Below are positions 34,654-44,254 of a stretch of DNA of 64,000 bases, piece by piece. Source of the stretch: Pseudomonas sp. FP1742 (GTDB lineage Bacteria; Pseudomonadota; Gammaproteobacteria; Pseudomonadales; Pseudomonadaceae); NCBI RefSeq assembly GCF_030687145.1, contig NZ_CP117460.1:2170001-2234000 (forward strand), written 5' to 3'. The position numbers were made by a program, and so were the translations under genes. The notes under the pieces are model-generated. The model was not told the DNA's origin. It did no database searches and saw nothing but the letters and a program-made list of their open reading frames with translations. The stretch's first letter is position 1; every line of letters starts with the position of its first letter.

Positions 34654-35610
34654 ATGAAAGCACTGCAATTCGACAAAACCGGCGACCTCTCGGCCCTGCG
34701 CTACGTTGAGGTTCCTACCCCCATCCCCGGCACCGATGAAGTACTGGTCCAGATCAAGGCGGCGGGCCTCAATCCCAGCGATGTGAAAAACGTACTGGGA
34801 CGGTTTCCCTACACCACGTTGCCACGGATCCCTGGCCGTGATTTCGCCGGCATCGTCGTCGAGGGTCCGCAGGCGCTGATCGGCCAGGAAGTCTGGGGCA
34901 CCGGCCGGGAGCTGGGCTTCTTTGCCGACGGCTCCCACGCGCAATTCGTCAAACTGCCGGCCAATGGCGTGGCCTTGAAGCCGACGCACTTGAGTTTTGC
35001 CCAGGCCGCCAGCCTTGGCGTGCCGTACACCACGGCGTGGGATGCGCTGGAACGCAGCCTTGTGACGACCGGAACGCGGCTGTTGGTGATCGGCGGCGGG
35101 GCGGTGGGCAGTGCGGCACTGGCGCTGGCAAAAGTCCGGGGTGCCCAAGTGCTGGCGGCGGCGCGGCGGCCGGAGCAGGTCAAGGATTTGCAGGCGCAGG
35201 GTTATCAGACGCTGCAACTGGATAAGCCTGAGGACCTGGGCGCACAGGTCAGTGCCGTATATGCCGGCGGTGCCGACGTGATTTTCGACACCACCGGTTT
35301 CTGGCTGCCGGCCTCGGTCCCGGCGCTGGCCGCGTTCGGCCGCATCGCAATCATCGCCGCGCCGGCCGATGGGCATGTACAATTGCCGGCCCTGGCGCTG
35401 TATCGCAAGGGCGGTTCGGTGGTGGGGATCAATTCGTTGCTGTACGGGGTTCAGGCGTGTGCCGCGATGCTTGAGCAATTCGGCGCGTTTTTCGATCAGG
35501 GCCTGTTGCCATTGCCGGACGGGTTGGTTGAATCGCCATTGGCCGAAGGGCTGGAGCGGTATGCCGAGGTGAATCAGGGCAGCGGCGACAAGGTGATTTT
35601 GTTGCCTTGA
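34654..35610 (+). CDS. Zinc-independent MDR-family oxidoreductase (quinone reductase-like)
   Basis: The 318-residue protein belongs to the medium-chain dehydrogenase family: N-terminal GroES-like domain (VLVQIKAAGLNPSDVK), Rossmann fold with LLVIGGGAVGSAAL and nucleotide-binding glycines. The zinc-ligand cysteines of alcohol dehydrogenases are missing, as in NADPH:quinone reductases. ATG 34654 follows GTGGAA. The gene lies 29 bases after XapX and could share its transcript. The substrate is not known. Confidence 0.88.
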   Translation: MKALQFDKTGDLSALRYVEVPTPIPGTDEVLVQIKAAGLNPSDVKNVLGRFPYTTLPRIPGRDFAGIVVEGPQALIGQEVWGTGRELGFFADGSHAQFVKLPANGVALKPTHLSFAQAASLGVPYTTAWDALERSLVTTGTRLLVIGGGAVGSAALALAKVRGAQVLAAARRPEQVKDLQAQGYQTLQLDKPEDLGAQVSAVYAGGADVIFDTTGFWLPASVPALAAFGRIAIIAAPADGHVQLPALALYRKGGSVVGINSLLYGVQACAAMLEQFGAFFDQGLLPLPDGLVESPLAEGLERYAEVNQGSGDKVILLP

Positions 35611-35618
35611 AATACCCA

Positions 35619-35707
35619 TGTGGGAGCGGGCTTGCTCGCGAAAGCGCTCTGTCAGTCGCATTAATGCTGGATGTGCTGCCGCCTTCGCGGGCAAGCCCGC
35701 TCCCACA
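35619..35707. repeat. REPIN
   Basis: Standard arms (TGTGGGAGCGGGCTTGCTCG and complement, with one G change on the right) in the gap between two converging genes. Confidence 0.85.
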
Positions 35708-35726
35708 TGGGATGTGTAGTGTCGGA

Positions 35727-36761
35727 TCAGACCTCAGGCACGCCTTTTTCCCAAACTGACCAATTGTTTAAAATTTCCTGCACCAACGGATTCCCTGTGC
35801 GGTACAGGTTCTCCAGTGCCGGCACAAAGCCGCCCTGATCGGCGTATTTGAGCAGGTTATCCACCTCGCTCTGGCCCGGCGCCGGCCGGTCGAAGTCGGA
35901 ACCGGCGCGCACCACCGCCAGTCGCCGGACATCCACCAGGCCCTCGCGGCTGGCCCGTAGCAGCGCTTCGTAGGTGGAGTTGTCTTCCTGCTGAGTCGTG
36001 CAATAGACCCCTTCATTGTTGGTCAGCAGCTGGGTCCAGACTTCCGCGCGCTCACTCAAGCGCGTCCCGGAAAACCAGGTATTGCCCGCCAGCGTGTCGC
36101 ACTGAGTCACCACCGGCGGCTGATTGGCCGGGGCCGACGGATACTTCAAGCGCCACGCCGCCGATTCCTTGCTCTCGCTCAGCTCGACTTTGTGGCTCAG
36201 GGCGAACGCCTTGGCCTGCAGCTTCGGATTGAGCTCGAACACTTCGGTCTTGTAATCCAGCGGCGGTTTTTCGTTCGGGCCTTTGGTGTTGATGCCCAGG
36301 TAGCCGGTCGGCCAGTCTTTCGGCGCGTCCCGGGAATCGAGTTCCCACTGGGTGCCGAATTCCACCAGATAGTGCGCCCACGCGGTGGTGCCGATGGTCC
36401 CGTGTTTCGGGCTGATGCCGGCAATCCCGGCGATCAGGAAATAACTTTTGCGCAAGTCGAATTTCGGCGACAGCGCCAGGGCCAGGGTTGAGGCCGCCGC
36501 GTTGGTCTGGCCCATGCCGGTGACCATCAGGCACACCTGTTGGGTGTTGCAGCGAATGTTCGGGTACTCGGCGGCCAGCCCCGGTACGCGCACCTCTTGC
36601 TTGAGTTCCAGGCGATCGATCCAGTTTTGCGCCTCGGGGGCGAACATGGTGATCAGCATCACTTTCGGCTGGATTGGTGCTTCAGTTGCCCATGCAGCGC
36701 AAGGGAGCAGGGTACCTAGTGCAAAACCGACAGACAGGGAAAGACGCGTCATTGCCTTCAT
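35727..36761 (-). CDS. Purine nucleoside permease (NUP family), periplasmic
   Basis: The protein has 344 residues with a signal peptide ending about AAWA, so it is secreted to the periplasm or envelope, then the NUP domain (KVMLITMFAPEAQNWIDRL... VMVTGMGQTNAAA ... ADQGGFVPALENLYRTG). The family name comes from a fungal nucleoside permease; in bacteria these proteins resemble nucleoside phosphorylases in fold, so a binding or hydrolytic role is possible. AGGAGG precedes ATG 36761. It follows tsx by 24 bases, giving an outer-membrane pore plus envelope factor operon. Confidence 0.85.
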   Translation of the reverse strand: MKAMTRLSLSVGFALGTLLPCAAWATEAPIQPKVMLITMFAPEAQNWIDRLELKQEVRVPGLAAEYPNIRCNTQQVCLMVTGMGQTNAAASTLALALSPKFDLRKSYFLIAGIAGISPKHGTIGTTAWAHYLVEFGTQWELDSRDAPKDWPTGYLGINTKGPNEKPPLDYKTEVFELNPKLQAKAFALSHKVELSESKESAAWRLKYPSAPANQPPVVTQCDTLAGNTWFSGTRLSERAEVWTQLLTNNEGVYCTTQQEDNSTYEALLRASREGLVDVRRLAVVRAGSDFDRPAPGQSEVDNLLKYADQGGFVPALENLYRTGNPLVQEILNNWSVWEKGVPEV

Positions 36762-36785
36762 AAAACCTCCTGATTCAAATGAGCC

Positions 36786-37742
36786 TTAAAACTGATAGCC
36801 GACACCGGCGTAGTAACCCCAGCCGTTGGAACGGGCGCGGAAGTCGCCGTCGCCGAAATTCAACTCACTGCCGTCCTCCCAGTTGCCGCCGTTGTGGAAG
36901 TAACGGCCGACCAGGGTGAAACGCAAGTGGGTGAAGGCGTAGAGCAACACGTTGGTGGCCACGGTGGCGTTGGCGGTGCGGGCTGGGTTGTCCTTGTGCA
37001 GGTCGGAGCCGAAGTCGAAGTTGGTGAAGCCGATGTAGGTCAGCGAAGCGCCGTTGCTGAAACTGCTGATGGGCACGATGTATTTGAGTTGGGCGCGGTA
37101 GCCGTCCCACGAATACTCGTTGCTGGCGCCGTAGTTTTCCCACTGGTAGCGACCGTAGAAGTTGGCCGACAGGTTGACCCGCGAATGGGTATCGATGTCG
37201 GTGCCGAGGCCGCTGTACAGCGTGTTGGCACGGTTGGCGCTGTTGCTGCCGTGGTCGTAGATCCAGTCGAACGCCACGTACCATTCCTTGAACGGCCCGA
37301 CGGCCAGGCTGCGGCCGGCGAGGTAGTCGATGGAAATCCGCGGTTCGTGCTCCATGAACACTGGCGAGCCGTGGTCCCATACGCCTTTGTCATGGCTGTT
37401 GCCGATGTCGAAGATCTTCGGAATGTCGATGTAGCCGTACAACTCGAACGGCCCCTTGCGGCCGAAGTATTCGTATTCCAGGTAAATATCGTCGGCCGGT
37501 TGCGGGCCGAAACTGATGTCCTTGCTGCCGATGACGGTCAGGTCCTGATTGAACCAGTCCGACAGGTACGCACCTTTTTTCGGCGGGTGGGCTTCAGGGC
37601 TGAGGGCTTCGCCCTGGGCGGATTCTTCGGTGGCGGCCGGTTGGGCCAACGCGGAGCTGCTGAGTAGTCCTGTAACGCTGGCCAACAGCAAGGAAACAGC
37701 AAACGTGCGCGAGCAAGTCACGCGACTGGAGGTGCAATGCAT
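36786..37742 (-). CDS. tsx: Tsx-like nucleoside-specific outer-membrane channel
   Basis: The 318-residue protein has a signal peptide ending near SSSALA and a 12-stranded beta-barrel of the Tsx family (YLEYEYFGRKGPFELYGYIDIPKIFD is a characteristic segment), ending in a terminal Phe typical of outer-membrane proteins. It lets nucleosides diffuse across the outer membrane. The ATG at 37742 is supported by AAGGGA; a longer frame upstream has no signal peptide. It precedes the NUP gene in one operon. A PurR/LacI-like palindrome lies 85 bases upstream. Confidence 0.9.
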   Translation of the reverse strand: MHCTSSRVTCSRTFAVSLLLASVTGLLSSSALAQPAATEESAQGEALSPEAHPPKKGAYLSDWFNQDLTVIGSKDISFGPQPADDIYLEYEYFGRKGPFELYGYIDIPKIFDIGNSHDKGVWDHGSPVFMEHEPRISIDYLAGRSLAVGPFKEWYVAFDWIYDHGSNSANRANTLYSGLGTDIDTHSRVNLSANFYGRYQWENYGASNEYSWDGYRAQLKYIVPISSFSNGASLTYIGFTNFDFGSDLHKDNPARTANATVATNVLLYAFTHLRFTLVGRYFHNGGNWEDGSELNFGDGDFRARSNGWGYYAGVGYQF

Positions 37743-37826
37743 TAAAAGTCCCTTTTCGTGCGGATCGAAGCCCCGGTGGTGCGGGCTTGTGCGGTTAAGT
37801 GGCGAACAGGCCGGTATCGGCGACTC

Positions 37827-37838
37827 GCAAACGTTTGC
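37827..37838. promoter_or_regulatory. PurR/LacI-type operator upstream of tsx
   Basis: GCAAACGTTTGC is a perfect 12-bp palindrome with the central CG of LacI-family sites and is the core of the E. coli PurR operator. It lies 85 bases before the tsx start. The rest of the 308-base gap 37743-38050 is without another gene. No LacI gene is nearby. Confidence 0.7.
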
Positions 37839-38050
37839 ACAAGCTATACCAATTTTCTCAAAGCGCTGAAAAGCCGGAGGAATTGGCGGTTTTGCTGTCC
37901 TTTTGGTCAAGGATTTCGGACGGTGGGGGAAAGGAGACTTACCTGAGTGCACCAAAGCGAGTGTCGTTGCACAAAGATCGTACTTACGCGCCCTCCTACA
38001 AATGGGGGTTGCTGTAGAATCCTGGGCATTGACTTCACAAGGTGCATCCC

Positions 38051-39085
38051 ATGAGCGAGCCGATTCGTCTGACCCAATACAGCCACGGCGCAGGTTGCGG
38101 CTGCAAGATTTCGCCCCAGGTGCTGGAGGTGATTCTGGCCGGTAGCGGCGCGCAGAATCTGGACCCGAAACTCTGGGTCGGCAATGCCTCGCGCGATGAC
38201 GCGGCGGTGTATGCCATCGACGAAGAACGTGGCGTGGTGTCGACCACTGACTTCTTTATGCCGATCGTCGACGACCCGTTCGATTTCGGCCGTATCGCCG
38301 CCACCAACGCCATCAGCGACATTTACGCCATGGGCGGCGATCCGTTGATGGCGATTGCGATCCTCGGCTGGCCGGTCAATGTGCTGGCGCCGGAGATCGC
38401 CCGGGAAGTGATTCGCGGCGGGCGTTCGGTCTGCGATGAAGCGGGAATCCCCCTGGCCGGCGGCCATTCCATCGACGCGCCTGAGCCGATCTTCGGCCTG
38501 GCCGTGACCGGACTGGTGGAAAAGCGCCACATGAAGCGCAACGACACCGCCACCGCCGGATGCCTGCTCTATCTCACCAAACCCTTGGGTATCGGCATCC
38601 TCACCACCGCCGAGAAGAAGGGCAAGTTACGTCATGCCGACATCGGCCTGGCCCGCGACTGGATGTGCACCCTGAACAAACCCGGCAGCCGTTTCGGCAA
38701 GCTCGATGGCGTGACCGCGATGACCGACGTCACCGGTTTCGGCCTGCTCGGGCACTTGGTGGAAATGGCCGATGGCAGCAACGTGACCGCCCGCATCGGC
38801 TATGACCGTGTGCCGCGCCTGCCGGGCGTCGAGTATTACCTCGACCAGGGCTGCGTGCCCGGCGGCACGCTGCGCAATTTCGACAGCTACGCCAGCAAGG
38901 TCGGCCGGCTCCAGGAGTTGCACAAACGTGTGCTCTGCGACCCGCAGACCAGTGGTGGCCTGCTGATTGCAGTCACCCCTGAAGGCAACGAACAGTTCCT
39001 CAACGCTGCCGCCGAGCTTGGCCTGAACCTTGAGCCGATCGGCGAACTGGTAGAGCGACAGACCTACGCGGTTGAGGTGGTTTGA
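38051..39085 (+). CDS. selD: Selenide, water dikinase (selenophosphate synthetase)
   Basis: The 344-residue protein aligns with E. coli SelD almost throughout. The catalytic residue is Cys16 (GAGCGCK), not selenocysteine, and the ATP-binding glycines and metal ligands ([33 protein letters not shown]) are kept. It makes selenophosphate from selenide and ATP. AAGGTG lies six bases before ATG 38051. Its stop overlaps the selU start (TGATG), linking supply of selenophosphate to tRNA modification. No selA, selB or selC is in the window. Confidence 0.95.
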   Translation: MSEPIRLTQYSHGAGCGCKISPQVLEVILAGSGAQNLDPKLWVGNASRDDAAVYAIDEERGVVSTTDFFMPIVDDPFDFGRIAATNAISDIYAMGGDPLMAIAILGWPVNVLAPEIAREVIRGGRSVCDEAGIPLAGGHSIDAPEPIFGLAVTGLVEKRHMKRNDTATAGCLLYLTKPLGIGILTTAEKKGKLRHADIGLARDWMCTLNKPGSRFGKLDGVTAMTDVTGFGLLGHLVEMADGSNVTARIGYDRVPRLPGVEYYLDQGCVPGGTLRNFDSYASKVGRLQELHKRVLCDPQTSGGLLIAVTPEGNEQFLNAAAELGLNLEPIGELVERQTYAVEVV

Positions 39086-40188
39086 TGTCCAGAGACTTCA
39101 CCGATTACCGCGACATCTTCCTCAACGACCGGCCGATGATGGATGTGCGCGCGCCGGTCGAATTCCTCAAGGGCTCATTCCCCGGCGTGGTCAACCTGCC
39201 GCTGATGAATGACCACGAGCGGCAACGGGTCGGCACTTGCTACAAACAACACGGCCAGCAAGCGGCGATCACGCTGGGGCATCAGTTGGTGGCCGGCCAG
39301 ATCAAGGCCGAGCGCATCCAGGCCTGGGCCGATTTTGCCCGGGCGCATCCGGATGGTTATTTGTATTGTTTTCGCGGCGGACTGCGTTCGCAGATCACCC
39401 AGCAGTGGCTCAAGGACGAAGCGGGCATCGACTATCCGCGGGTCGGTGGCGGCTACAAGGCCATGCGCACCTTCTTGCTCGACACGCTCGACCAGGCCGT
39501 TGCCCAGTGTGATTTCGTCTTGCTGGGTGGCATGACCGGCACCGGCAAGACCGAGGTGCTCACGCAATTGGGCAACGCGCTGGACCTTGAAGGTCACGCC
39601 CATCATCGCGGCTCCAGTTTCGGCAAGCGCGCCACCGGCCAGCCCTCCAACATCGACTTTGAAAACCGCCTGGCCGTGGACGTGCTGAAAAAACGCGCCA
39701 ACGGTATCGAGCAGTTTGTGCTCGAAGACGAGAGCCGCGCGATCGGCAGTTGCGCGCTGCCGTTACCGCTGTATCAGGGCATGCAGCAGTTTCCGATGGT
39801 CTGGCTTGAAGACAGCCTGGAAGGGCGCGTCGAGCGGATCCTGCGCGATTACGTGGTGGATTTATGCGCCGAATTCACCGAGGTGTATGGCGATGAAGGC
39901 TTCACGCTGTTTTCCGAGCGGATGTTGGCGAGCCTGAACAATGTCCAGAAACGCCTGGGTGGCGAACGTCACCAGCGGATCCTGACCTTGATGGAAGACG
40001 CGCTGGCGGAACAGGCCAACAGCGGTGCGGTGGACTTGCACCGGGGCTGGATCGAAGGGCTGCTGCGCGAGTATTACGACCCGATGTATGTGTTTCAGCG
40101 GGAGAAGAAGGGCGCGCGGATCGAGTTTGTCGGGGAGCGGGGGGCGGTGCTTGAGTACCTGCGGGAGCGGGGTAATCAGCGGGGGTGA
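39085..40188 (+). CDS. selU: tRNA 2-selenouridine/geranyl-2-thiouridine synthase
   Basis: The 367-residue enzyme (also called MnmH or YbbB) has a rhodanese domain with the catalytic Cys in YCFRGGLRS and a P-loop region [11 protein letters not shown]. It replaces sulfur by selenium at the wobble uridine of tRNAs for Lys, Glu and Gln, using selenophosphate made by SelD. It is coupled to selD through a one-base TGATG overlap. A REPIN follows. Confidence 0.95.
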   Translation: MSRDFTDYRDIFLNDRPMMDVRAPVEFLKGSFPGVVNLPLMNDHERQRVGTCYKQHGQQAAITLGHQLVAGQIKAERIQAWADFARAHPDGYLYCFRGGLRSQITQQWLKDEAGIDYPRVGGGYKAMRTFLLDTLDQAVAQCDFVLLGGMTGTGKTEVLTQLGNALDLEGHAHHRGSSFGKRATGQPSNIDFENRLAVDVLKKRANGIEQFVLEDESRAIGSCALPLPLYQGMQQFPMVWLEDSLEGRVERILRDYVVDLCAEFTEVYGDEGFTLFSERMLASLNNVQKRLGGERHQRILTLMEDALAEQANSGAVDLHRGWIEGLLREYYDPMYVFQREKKGARIEFVGERGAVLEYLRERGNQRG

Positions 40189-40206
40189 TGTTGTTTTTGC
40201 CGGTCT

Positions 40207-40301
40207 CTTCGCGAGCAAGCCCGCTCCCACATTGGATCTTCAGTGAACACAGACTTTGTGCATAACAGAGACCCAATGTGGGAGCGGGCTTGCTCGCGAA
40301 G
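40207..40301. repeat. REPIN
   Basis: CTTCGCGAGCAAGCCCGCTC and complement with a spacer that includes TTGGATCTTCAGTGAACACA, a spacer type shared with the copy at 17135. Confidence 0.85.
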
Positions 40302-40346
40302 GGGCCCTGACAGGCACCCATTTCTTGAAACACAGCCACCCCGACC

Positions 40347-41021
40347 TTACATCGGACAAGCTTCCTGACCGTTATTCAGCCCTTGCTTGTAACTGTGGCT
40401 CTGCAGGCTGGCCTTGCCGTTGTGCCAGGTCAGGGTGAGCACGTACAGCGAGTCATAGTCGTTGGAGGCCCAGTCATTGGCGATGTTCTGTTTTGAGCCG
40501 ACGGCTTCCCCGGCGACCTTGTTGATCAGCTCGGGCAGGTAGCCATGGGACCAGGCGGTATAGATGATCGAGTTGTGATATTTGTCCCGAAGCAGTTCAT
40601 CGGCCAGGTCGCTGGTGTCGTTGGCCGCAAACTCGATGTTTACCGGCAAGCCGAGCTTGATCGCGCTGGGGTTGATGGTCATCAGGGGGCGGATGTAACT
40701 GTAGGAGTTGTCCAGCTCGCCTTCCTCGACATTGCGCGTCGGGTTGGCGGCAAACACGTAGTTGGCCTTGCCGAATTTTTCCGGCAACAAGGTGGCCAGG
40801 TCGATGGAGCGGTTCAGTCCCTGGCAATTGAGCTGACCCAGGCCGCCGGCCGGCTTTTCCGCGTGGCGTAAAAACACTAGCGTCTGTGTACCGTCCGCTG
40901 GTTGGGCGCGACTTTCACTGGATTCCAGCGACAAAAACAACGCGCCGGCCGCCAATAGAGTGGGTAGGAAGATATAAGCACGATGGTTGAAGCGATTGGT
41001 GATTTTCAAAGGATTCATCAT
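40347..41021 (-). CDS. Histidine phosphatase family protein, membrane-anchored or exported
   Basis: A 224-residue protein with a hydrophobic N-terminus (AYIFLPTLLAAGALFL) and a histidine phosphatase motif RHAEKP near residue 52. Further elements of the family (a second His in the SHGYLP segment) are present, but the domain is short and divergent, so activity is uncertain. Two ATG codons start it (41021, 41018). It converges on selU across a REPIN. No substrate can be proposed. Confidence 0.75.
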   Translation of the reverse strand: MMNPLKITNRFNHRAYIFLPTLLAAGALFLSLESSESRAQPADGTQTLVFLRHAEKPAGGLGQLNCQGLNRSIDLATLLPEKFGKANYVFAANPTRNVEEGELDNSYSYIRPLMTINPSAIKLGLPVNIEFAANDTSDLADELLRDKYHNSIIYTAWSHGYLPELINKVAGEAVGSKQNIANDWASNDYDSLYVLTLTWHNGKASLQSHSYKQGLNNGQEACPM

Positions 41022-41328
41022 CGAATAGGTGATCTTCAGCGCATTCGGTTAAGGCTGACAAACCTTGACACCGCAAGCTCCGAGCATAGGGTGTTTTCCA
41101 TGTCGTTGACCCGGTCCATTTCTAACAGGGCAATGCTCAGAGTCAACTGAAGCCCTTTTGGTTCGATTCGAGCTTCGATCCGAGCGAAGTGCCTGGCACT
41201 TTAGCGGTAACCTTGAGCAGATTTGCGGAAAGGTTATTGACAGGATGTTTCGGTTTTATGGACACAGTACACATCGTATCCCCGTCCCCCTTATGATCTT
41301 CACTCCGTTTTTCCCATGGATGCCCTTT
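41022..41328. other. Intergenic region with no recognised gene
   Basis: The 307 bases between the histidine phosphatase and GST genes contain no plausible open frame on either strand and no strong palindrome. A TTGACA hexamer occurs at 41237 but lacks a convincing -10 partner at the right distance. The region presumably carries the promoters of the two diverging genes. Confidence 0.4.
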
Positions 41329-42036
41329 ATGACCAATTTGTCTGCATTCCCCATCACCCGAAAATGGCCGGCCCAGTACCCGGAGTGGATCCAGCTCTAT
41401 TCCTTGCCCACGCCCAATGGTGTCAAGGTTTCGATCATGCTCGAAGAGATCGGGCTGCCCTACGAACCGCATCGTGTGGGCTTCGAAACCAACGATCAGC
41501 TGTCTCCCGAGTTTCTGTCGCTGAACCCCAATAACAAGATTCCGGCGATCATCGACCCCCACGGTCCGGACGATCAACCGCTGGCACTGTTCGAGTCGGG
41601 GGCGATTTTGATCTACCTCGCCGACAAGAGCGGGCAACTGCTGGCCCAGGAATCGGCGGCGCGTTATGAGACCATTCAGTGGTTGATGTTTCAGATGGGC
41701 GGTATCGGGCCGATGTTCGGCCAGCTCGGTTTCTTCAACAAATTCGCCGGCAAGGACTACGAAGACAAGCGTCCCCGTGATCGTTACGTCGACGAAAGCA
41801 AACGCTTGCTCAAGGTCCTTGATGGCCGCTTGCAAGGGCGCGACTGGATCATGGGCGAGCGCTACACCATCGCCGACATCGCGATCTTTCCATGGGTGCG
41901 CAACCTGATCGGCTTCTACGAAGCGGGTGATCTGGTCGGCATCCAGAATTTCCCCAATGTCACTCGCGTGCTGGAGCGTTTCCTGGCAAGGCCGGCGGTG
42001 ATTCGCGGGCTGGAAATCCCCAAGCAACTCCTTTGA
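41329..42036 (+). CDS. Glutathione S-transferase, YfcG-like (Nu class)
   Basis: The 235-residue protein matches YfcG: LYSLPTPNGVKVSIMLEEIGL has the Thr-Pro-Asn active-site turn, and LNPNNKIPAIID and LALFESGAILIYLADKSG form the glutathione site; the C-terminal helical domain follows. Nu-class enzymes act as disulfide-bond reductases. The ATG at 41329 starts the homologous part; earlier in-frame starts lack family likeness. The PhzF gene follows 23 bases on and is probably cotranscribed. Confidence 0.88.
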   Translation: MTNLSAFPITRKWPAQYPEWIQLYSLPTPNGVKVSIMLEEIGLPYEPHRVGFETNDQLSPEFLSLNPNNKIPAIIDPHGPDDQPLALFESGAILIYLADKSGQLLAQESAARYETIQWLMFQMGGIGPMFGQLGFFNKFAGKDYEDKRPRDRYVDESKRLLKVLDGRLQGRDWIMGERYTIADIAIFPWVRNLIGFYEAGDLVGIQNFPNVTRVLERFLARPAVIRGLEIPKQLL

Positions 42037-42059
42037 ACCCCTCATCACCAAGGCAGGCA

Positions 42060-42902
42060 ATGAGCTCATTCGATTTCAAGCAAGTAGATGTCTTCAGCCG
42101 TGTGGCGCTCAAGGGCAATGCGCTGGCGGTGGTGTTCGGCGCAGACAGGCTGAGCGATGAGCGCATGGCGGCATTCGCGACCTGGACCAACCTCAGCGAA
42201 ACCACTTTCGTGCTCGAGCCTCGAGACCCCAGGGCCGACTATCGGGTACGTATCTTCACCACTCAGCAAGAGTTGCCGTTCGCCGGTCATCCGACGCTGG
42301 GCACCTGCCATGCCTGGCTCGAGGCCGGTGGGGTGCCCAAGGGCGAGGAGATCATTCAGGAGTGCGGTGTCGGGTTGGTGCGAGTGCGTCGACAGGGCGC
42401 GGAGCTGGCGTTTCTCGCACCACCGTTGCTCAAGTCCGGCCCGGTGGACGCCGAGCTGGTCGAGCGCGTGCGGCGGGGCCTCGGCTTGGCACCGTGGGCG
42501 ATTGTGCGTACGCAATGGGTCGACAATGGCGCCGGCTGGTTGGCGGTGATGGTCGAGGATCGGCAGCAGGTGCTGGACTTGCAACCGGATCATTCGCAGC
42601 TGCTCGGCCTCGCCGTCGGTATCATTGCGCCGTGGCACCCCGAGCGCGACGGCACTGACGCGCAGTTCGAAGTGCGGGCGTTCATCTCCGGCGACGGCAT
42701 GCCGGAAGACCCGGCCACCGGCAGCCTGAACGCCGGGATCGCTCAATGGTTGCTCGGTGAAGGGCTGGCCCCGACGTCCTACGTCGTCAGCCAGGGCCTG
42801 AGCATGGGCCGCGCCGGACGGATTCGGGTGGAGCAGGTGGGGGATGAGATTTGGGTGGGTGGCGCGGTGGTGACCTGCATCAGCGGCATACTGACGCTTT
42901 AA
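42060..42902 (+). CDS. PhzF family isomerase-like protein
   Basis: A 280-residue two-lobed protein of the PhzF/YddE family. QVDVFSRVALKGNALAVVF and the glutamate-containing TNLSETTFVL (the catalytic Glu of PhzF) are present, with the usual FAGHPTLGTC and DPATGSLNAGI segments. PhzF proper isomerises DHHA in phenazine synthesis, but no phenazine genes lie nearby; most genomic copies have unknown substrates. AAGG precedes ATG 42060. It follows the YfcG-like GST in the same operon. Confidence 0.87.
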   Translation: MSSFDFKQVDVFSRVALKGNALAVVFGADRLSDERMAAFATWTNLSETTFVLEPRDPRADYRVRIFTTQQELPFAGHPTLGTCHAWLEAGGVPKGEEIIQECGVGLVRVRRQGAELAFLAPPLLKSGPVDAELVERVRRGLGLAPWAIVRTQWVDNGAGWLAVMVEDRQQVLDLQPDHSQLLGLAVGIIAPWHPERDGTDAQFEVRAFISGDGMPEDPATGSLNAGIAQWLLGEGLAPTSYVVSQGLSMGRAGRIRVEQVGDEIWVGGAVVTCISGILTL

Positions 42903-43012
42903 CCTGTGGGAGCGGGCTTGCTCGCGAATGCGGTGGGTCAGTCGACATTAATGTTGAATGATAGTCAGCCTTTGCGAGCAAGTCGGACCGCCGTACTGCC
43001 GATCCCACAGGG
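42903..43012. repeat. Chimeric REPIN, second copy of the variant type
   Basis: The left arm is standard. The right arm contains AAGTCGGACCGCCGTACTGC before CGATCCCACAGG, the same extra block seen at 26411 with a few changes. The remaining 43013-43149 is the hemB promoter region. Confidence 0.8.
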
Positions 43013-43149
43013 TTCTGTGCTGGCTGCGGGGATTGTTGCCGAACCGGTAACGCTTTGTTCCGTGTCTGAGGTTTGTACCCCACGCCTTGCAGGGCATAAG
43101 CTTCGCCCCCTACGACCTTTGTCTCATTCGCCGTTTTTCAGGAAGGCCC

Positions 43150-44124
43150 ATGTCCAGTCAGTTCCCCGAAGCACGTCCACGCCGTCTGCGCCGCAATGCG
43201 AGCCTGCGCAGCCTGTTCCAGGAAACCGAATTCACCTTGAACGATCTGGTGTTGCCGATTTTCGTCGAGGAAGAAATCGATGATTTCGTGCCGATCAAAA
43301 GCATGCCCGGGATGATGCGCATTCCCGAGTCGAAACTGGCCGGTGAGATCGAGCGGTATGCCCGGGCCGGGATCAAGTCGGTGATGACGTTTGGCGTGTC
43401 TCACCATCTGGACAGCAGCGGCAGCGACACCTGGAACGACAATGGCCTGGTGTCGCGCATGTCGCGCATTGCCAAAGACGCCGTGCCGGAAATGATCGTG
43501 ATGTCCGACACCTGTTTTTGTGAGTACACCGACCACGGCCATTGCGGCGTTTTGCACCGGCACGAAGTCGACAACGACCAGACCCTGATCAACCTCGGCA
43601 AGCAAGCCGTGGCCGCCGCTCGGGCCGGTGCCGATGTGATCGCGCCGTCGGCGGCCATGGACGGGCAGGTCCAGGCCATTCGCCGGGCGCTCGACGCAGC
43701 GGGGTTCAGCCAGACCGCGATCATGGCCTATTCGACCAAGTTCGCCTCGGCGCTCTATGGCCCGTTCCGCGAAGCCGGCGGCAGTGCGCTCAAGGGCGAC
43801 CGCAAAAGCTATCAGATGAACCCGATGAACCGCCGCGAAGCGGTGCGTGAATCGTTGCTGGACGAACAGGAAGGCGCCGACGCGCTGATGGTCAAGCCGG
43901 CCGGCGCGTACCTGGACATTATTCGCGACATCCGTGAAGCCTCGCGCCTGCCGTTGTCGGCGTATCAGGTGAGCGGCGAATACGCGATGATCAAATTCGC
44001 CGCCCAGGCCGGGGCGATCGATGAAGATCGCGTCGTGCGTGAAAGCCTTGGGGCGATCAAGCGGGCGGGGGCGGATTTGATCTTCACTTACTTCGCGATG
44101 GACCTGGCCCTGGCCGGGATCTAA
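43150..44124 (+). CDS. hemB: Delta-aminolevulinic acid dehydratase (porphobilinogen synthase), zinc type
   Basis: The 324-residue enzyme is very close to E. coli HemB. The Schiff-base lysines are Lys197 (AYSTKFAS) and Lys249 ([10 protein letters not shown]). The zinc triad of Cys122, Cys124 and Cys132 ([14 protein letters not shown]) is intact. Two 5-aminolevulinate molecules condense to porphobilinogen for haem. Pseudomonas housekeeping HemB is generally the magnesium type without that triad, so this is probably a second gene. ATG 43150 follows GGAAGG. It is monocistronic, with a REPIN behind it. Confidence 0.93.
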   Translation: MSSQFPEARPRRLRRNASLRSLFQETEFTLNDLVLPIFVEEEIDDFVPIKSMPGMMRIPESKLAGEIERYARAGIKSVMTFGVSHHLDSSGSDTWNDNGLVSRMSRIAKDAVPEMIVMSDTCFCEYTDHGHCGVLHRHEVDNDQTLINLGKQAVAAARAGADVIAPSAAMDGQVQAIRRALDAAGFSQTAIMAYSTKFASALYGPFREAGGSALKGDRKSYQMNPMNRREAVRESLLDEQEGADALMVKPAGAYLDIIRDIREASRLPLSAYQVSGEYAMIKFAAQAGAIDEDRVVRESLGAIKRAGADLIFTYFAMDLALAGI

Positions 44125-44141
44125 AGATCATCCCATAACCC

Positions 44142-44231
44142 TGTGGGAGCGGGCTTGCCCACGAAGGCGGTGTATCAGTCACCATAAGTATCGACTGGCA
44201 CACCGCCTTCGCGAGCAAGCCCGCTCCCACA
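44142..44231. repeat. REPIN
   Basis: Standard arms flank a spacer with CAGTCACCATAAGTATCGAC. It separates hemB from the converging monooxygenase gene. Confidence 0.85.
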
Positions 44232-44254
44232 TTTGATCTTCGGCGGCCTCGGGG

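Noticed and set aside
41237..41242. TTGACA box before the GST gene
   Set aside because: No -10 hexamer at 16-18 bases distance.
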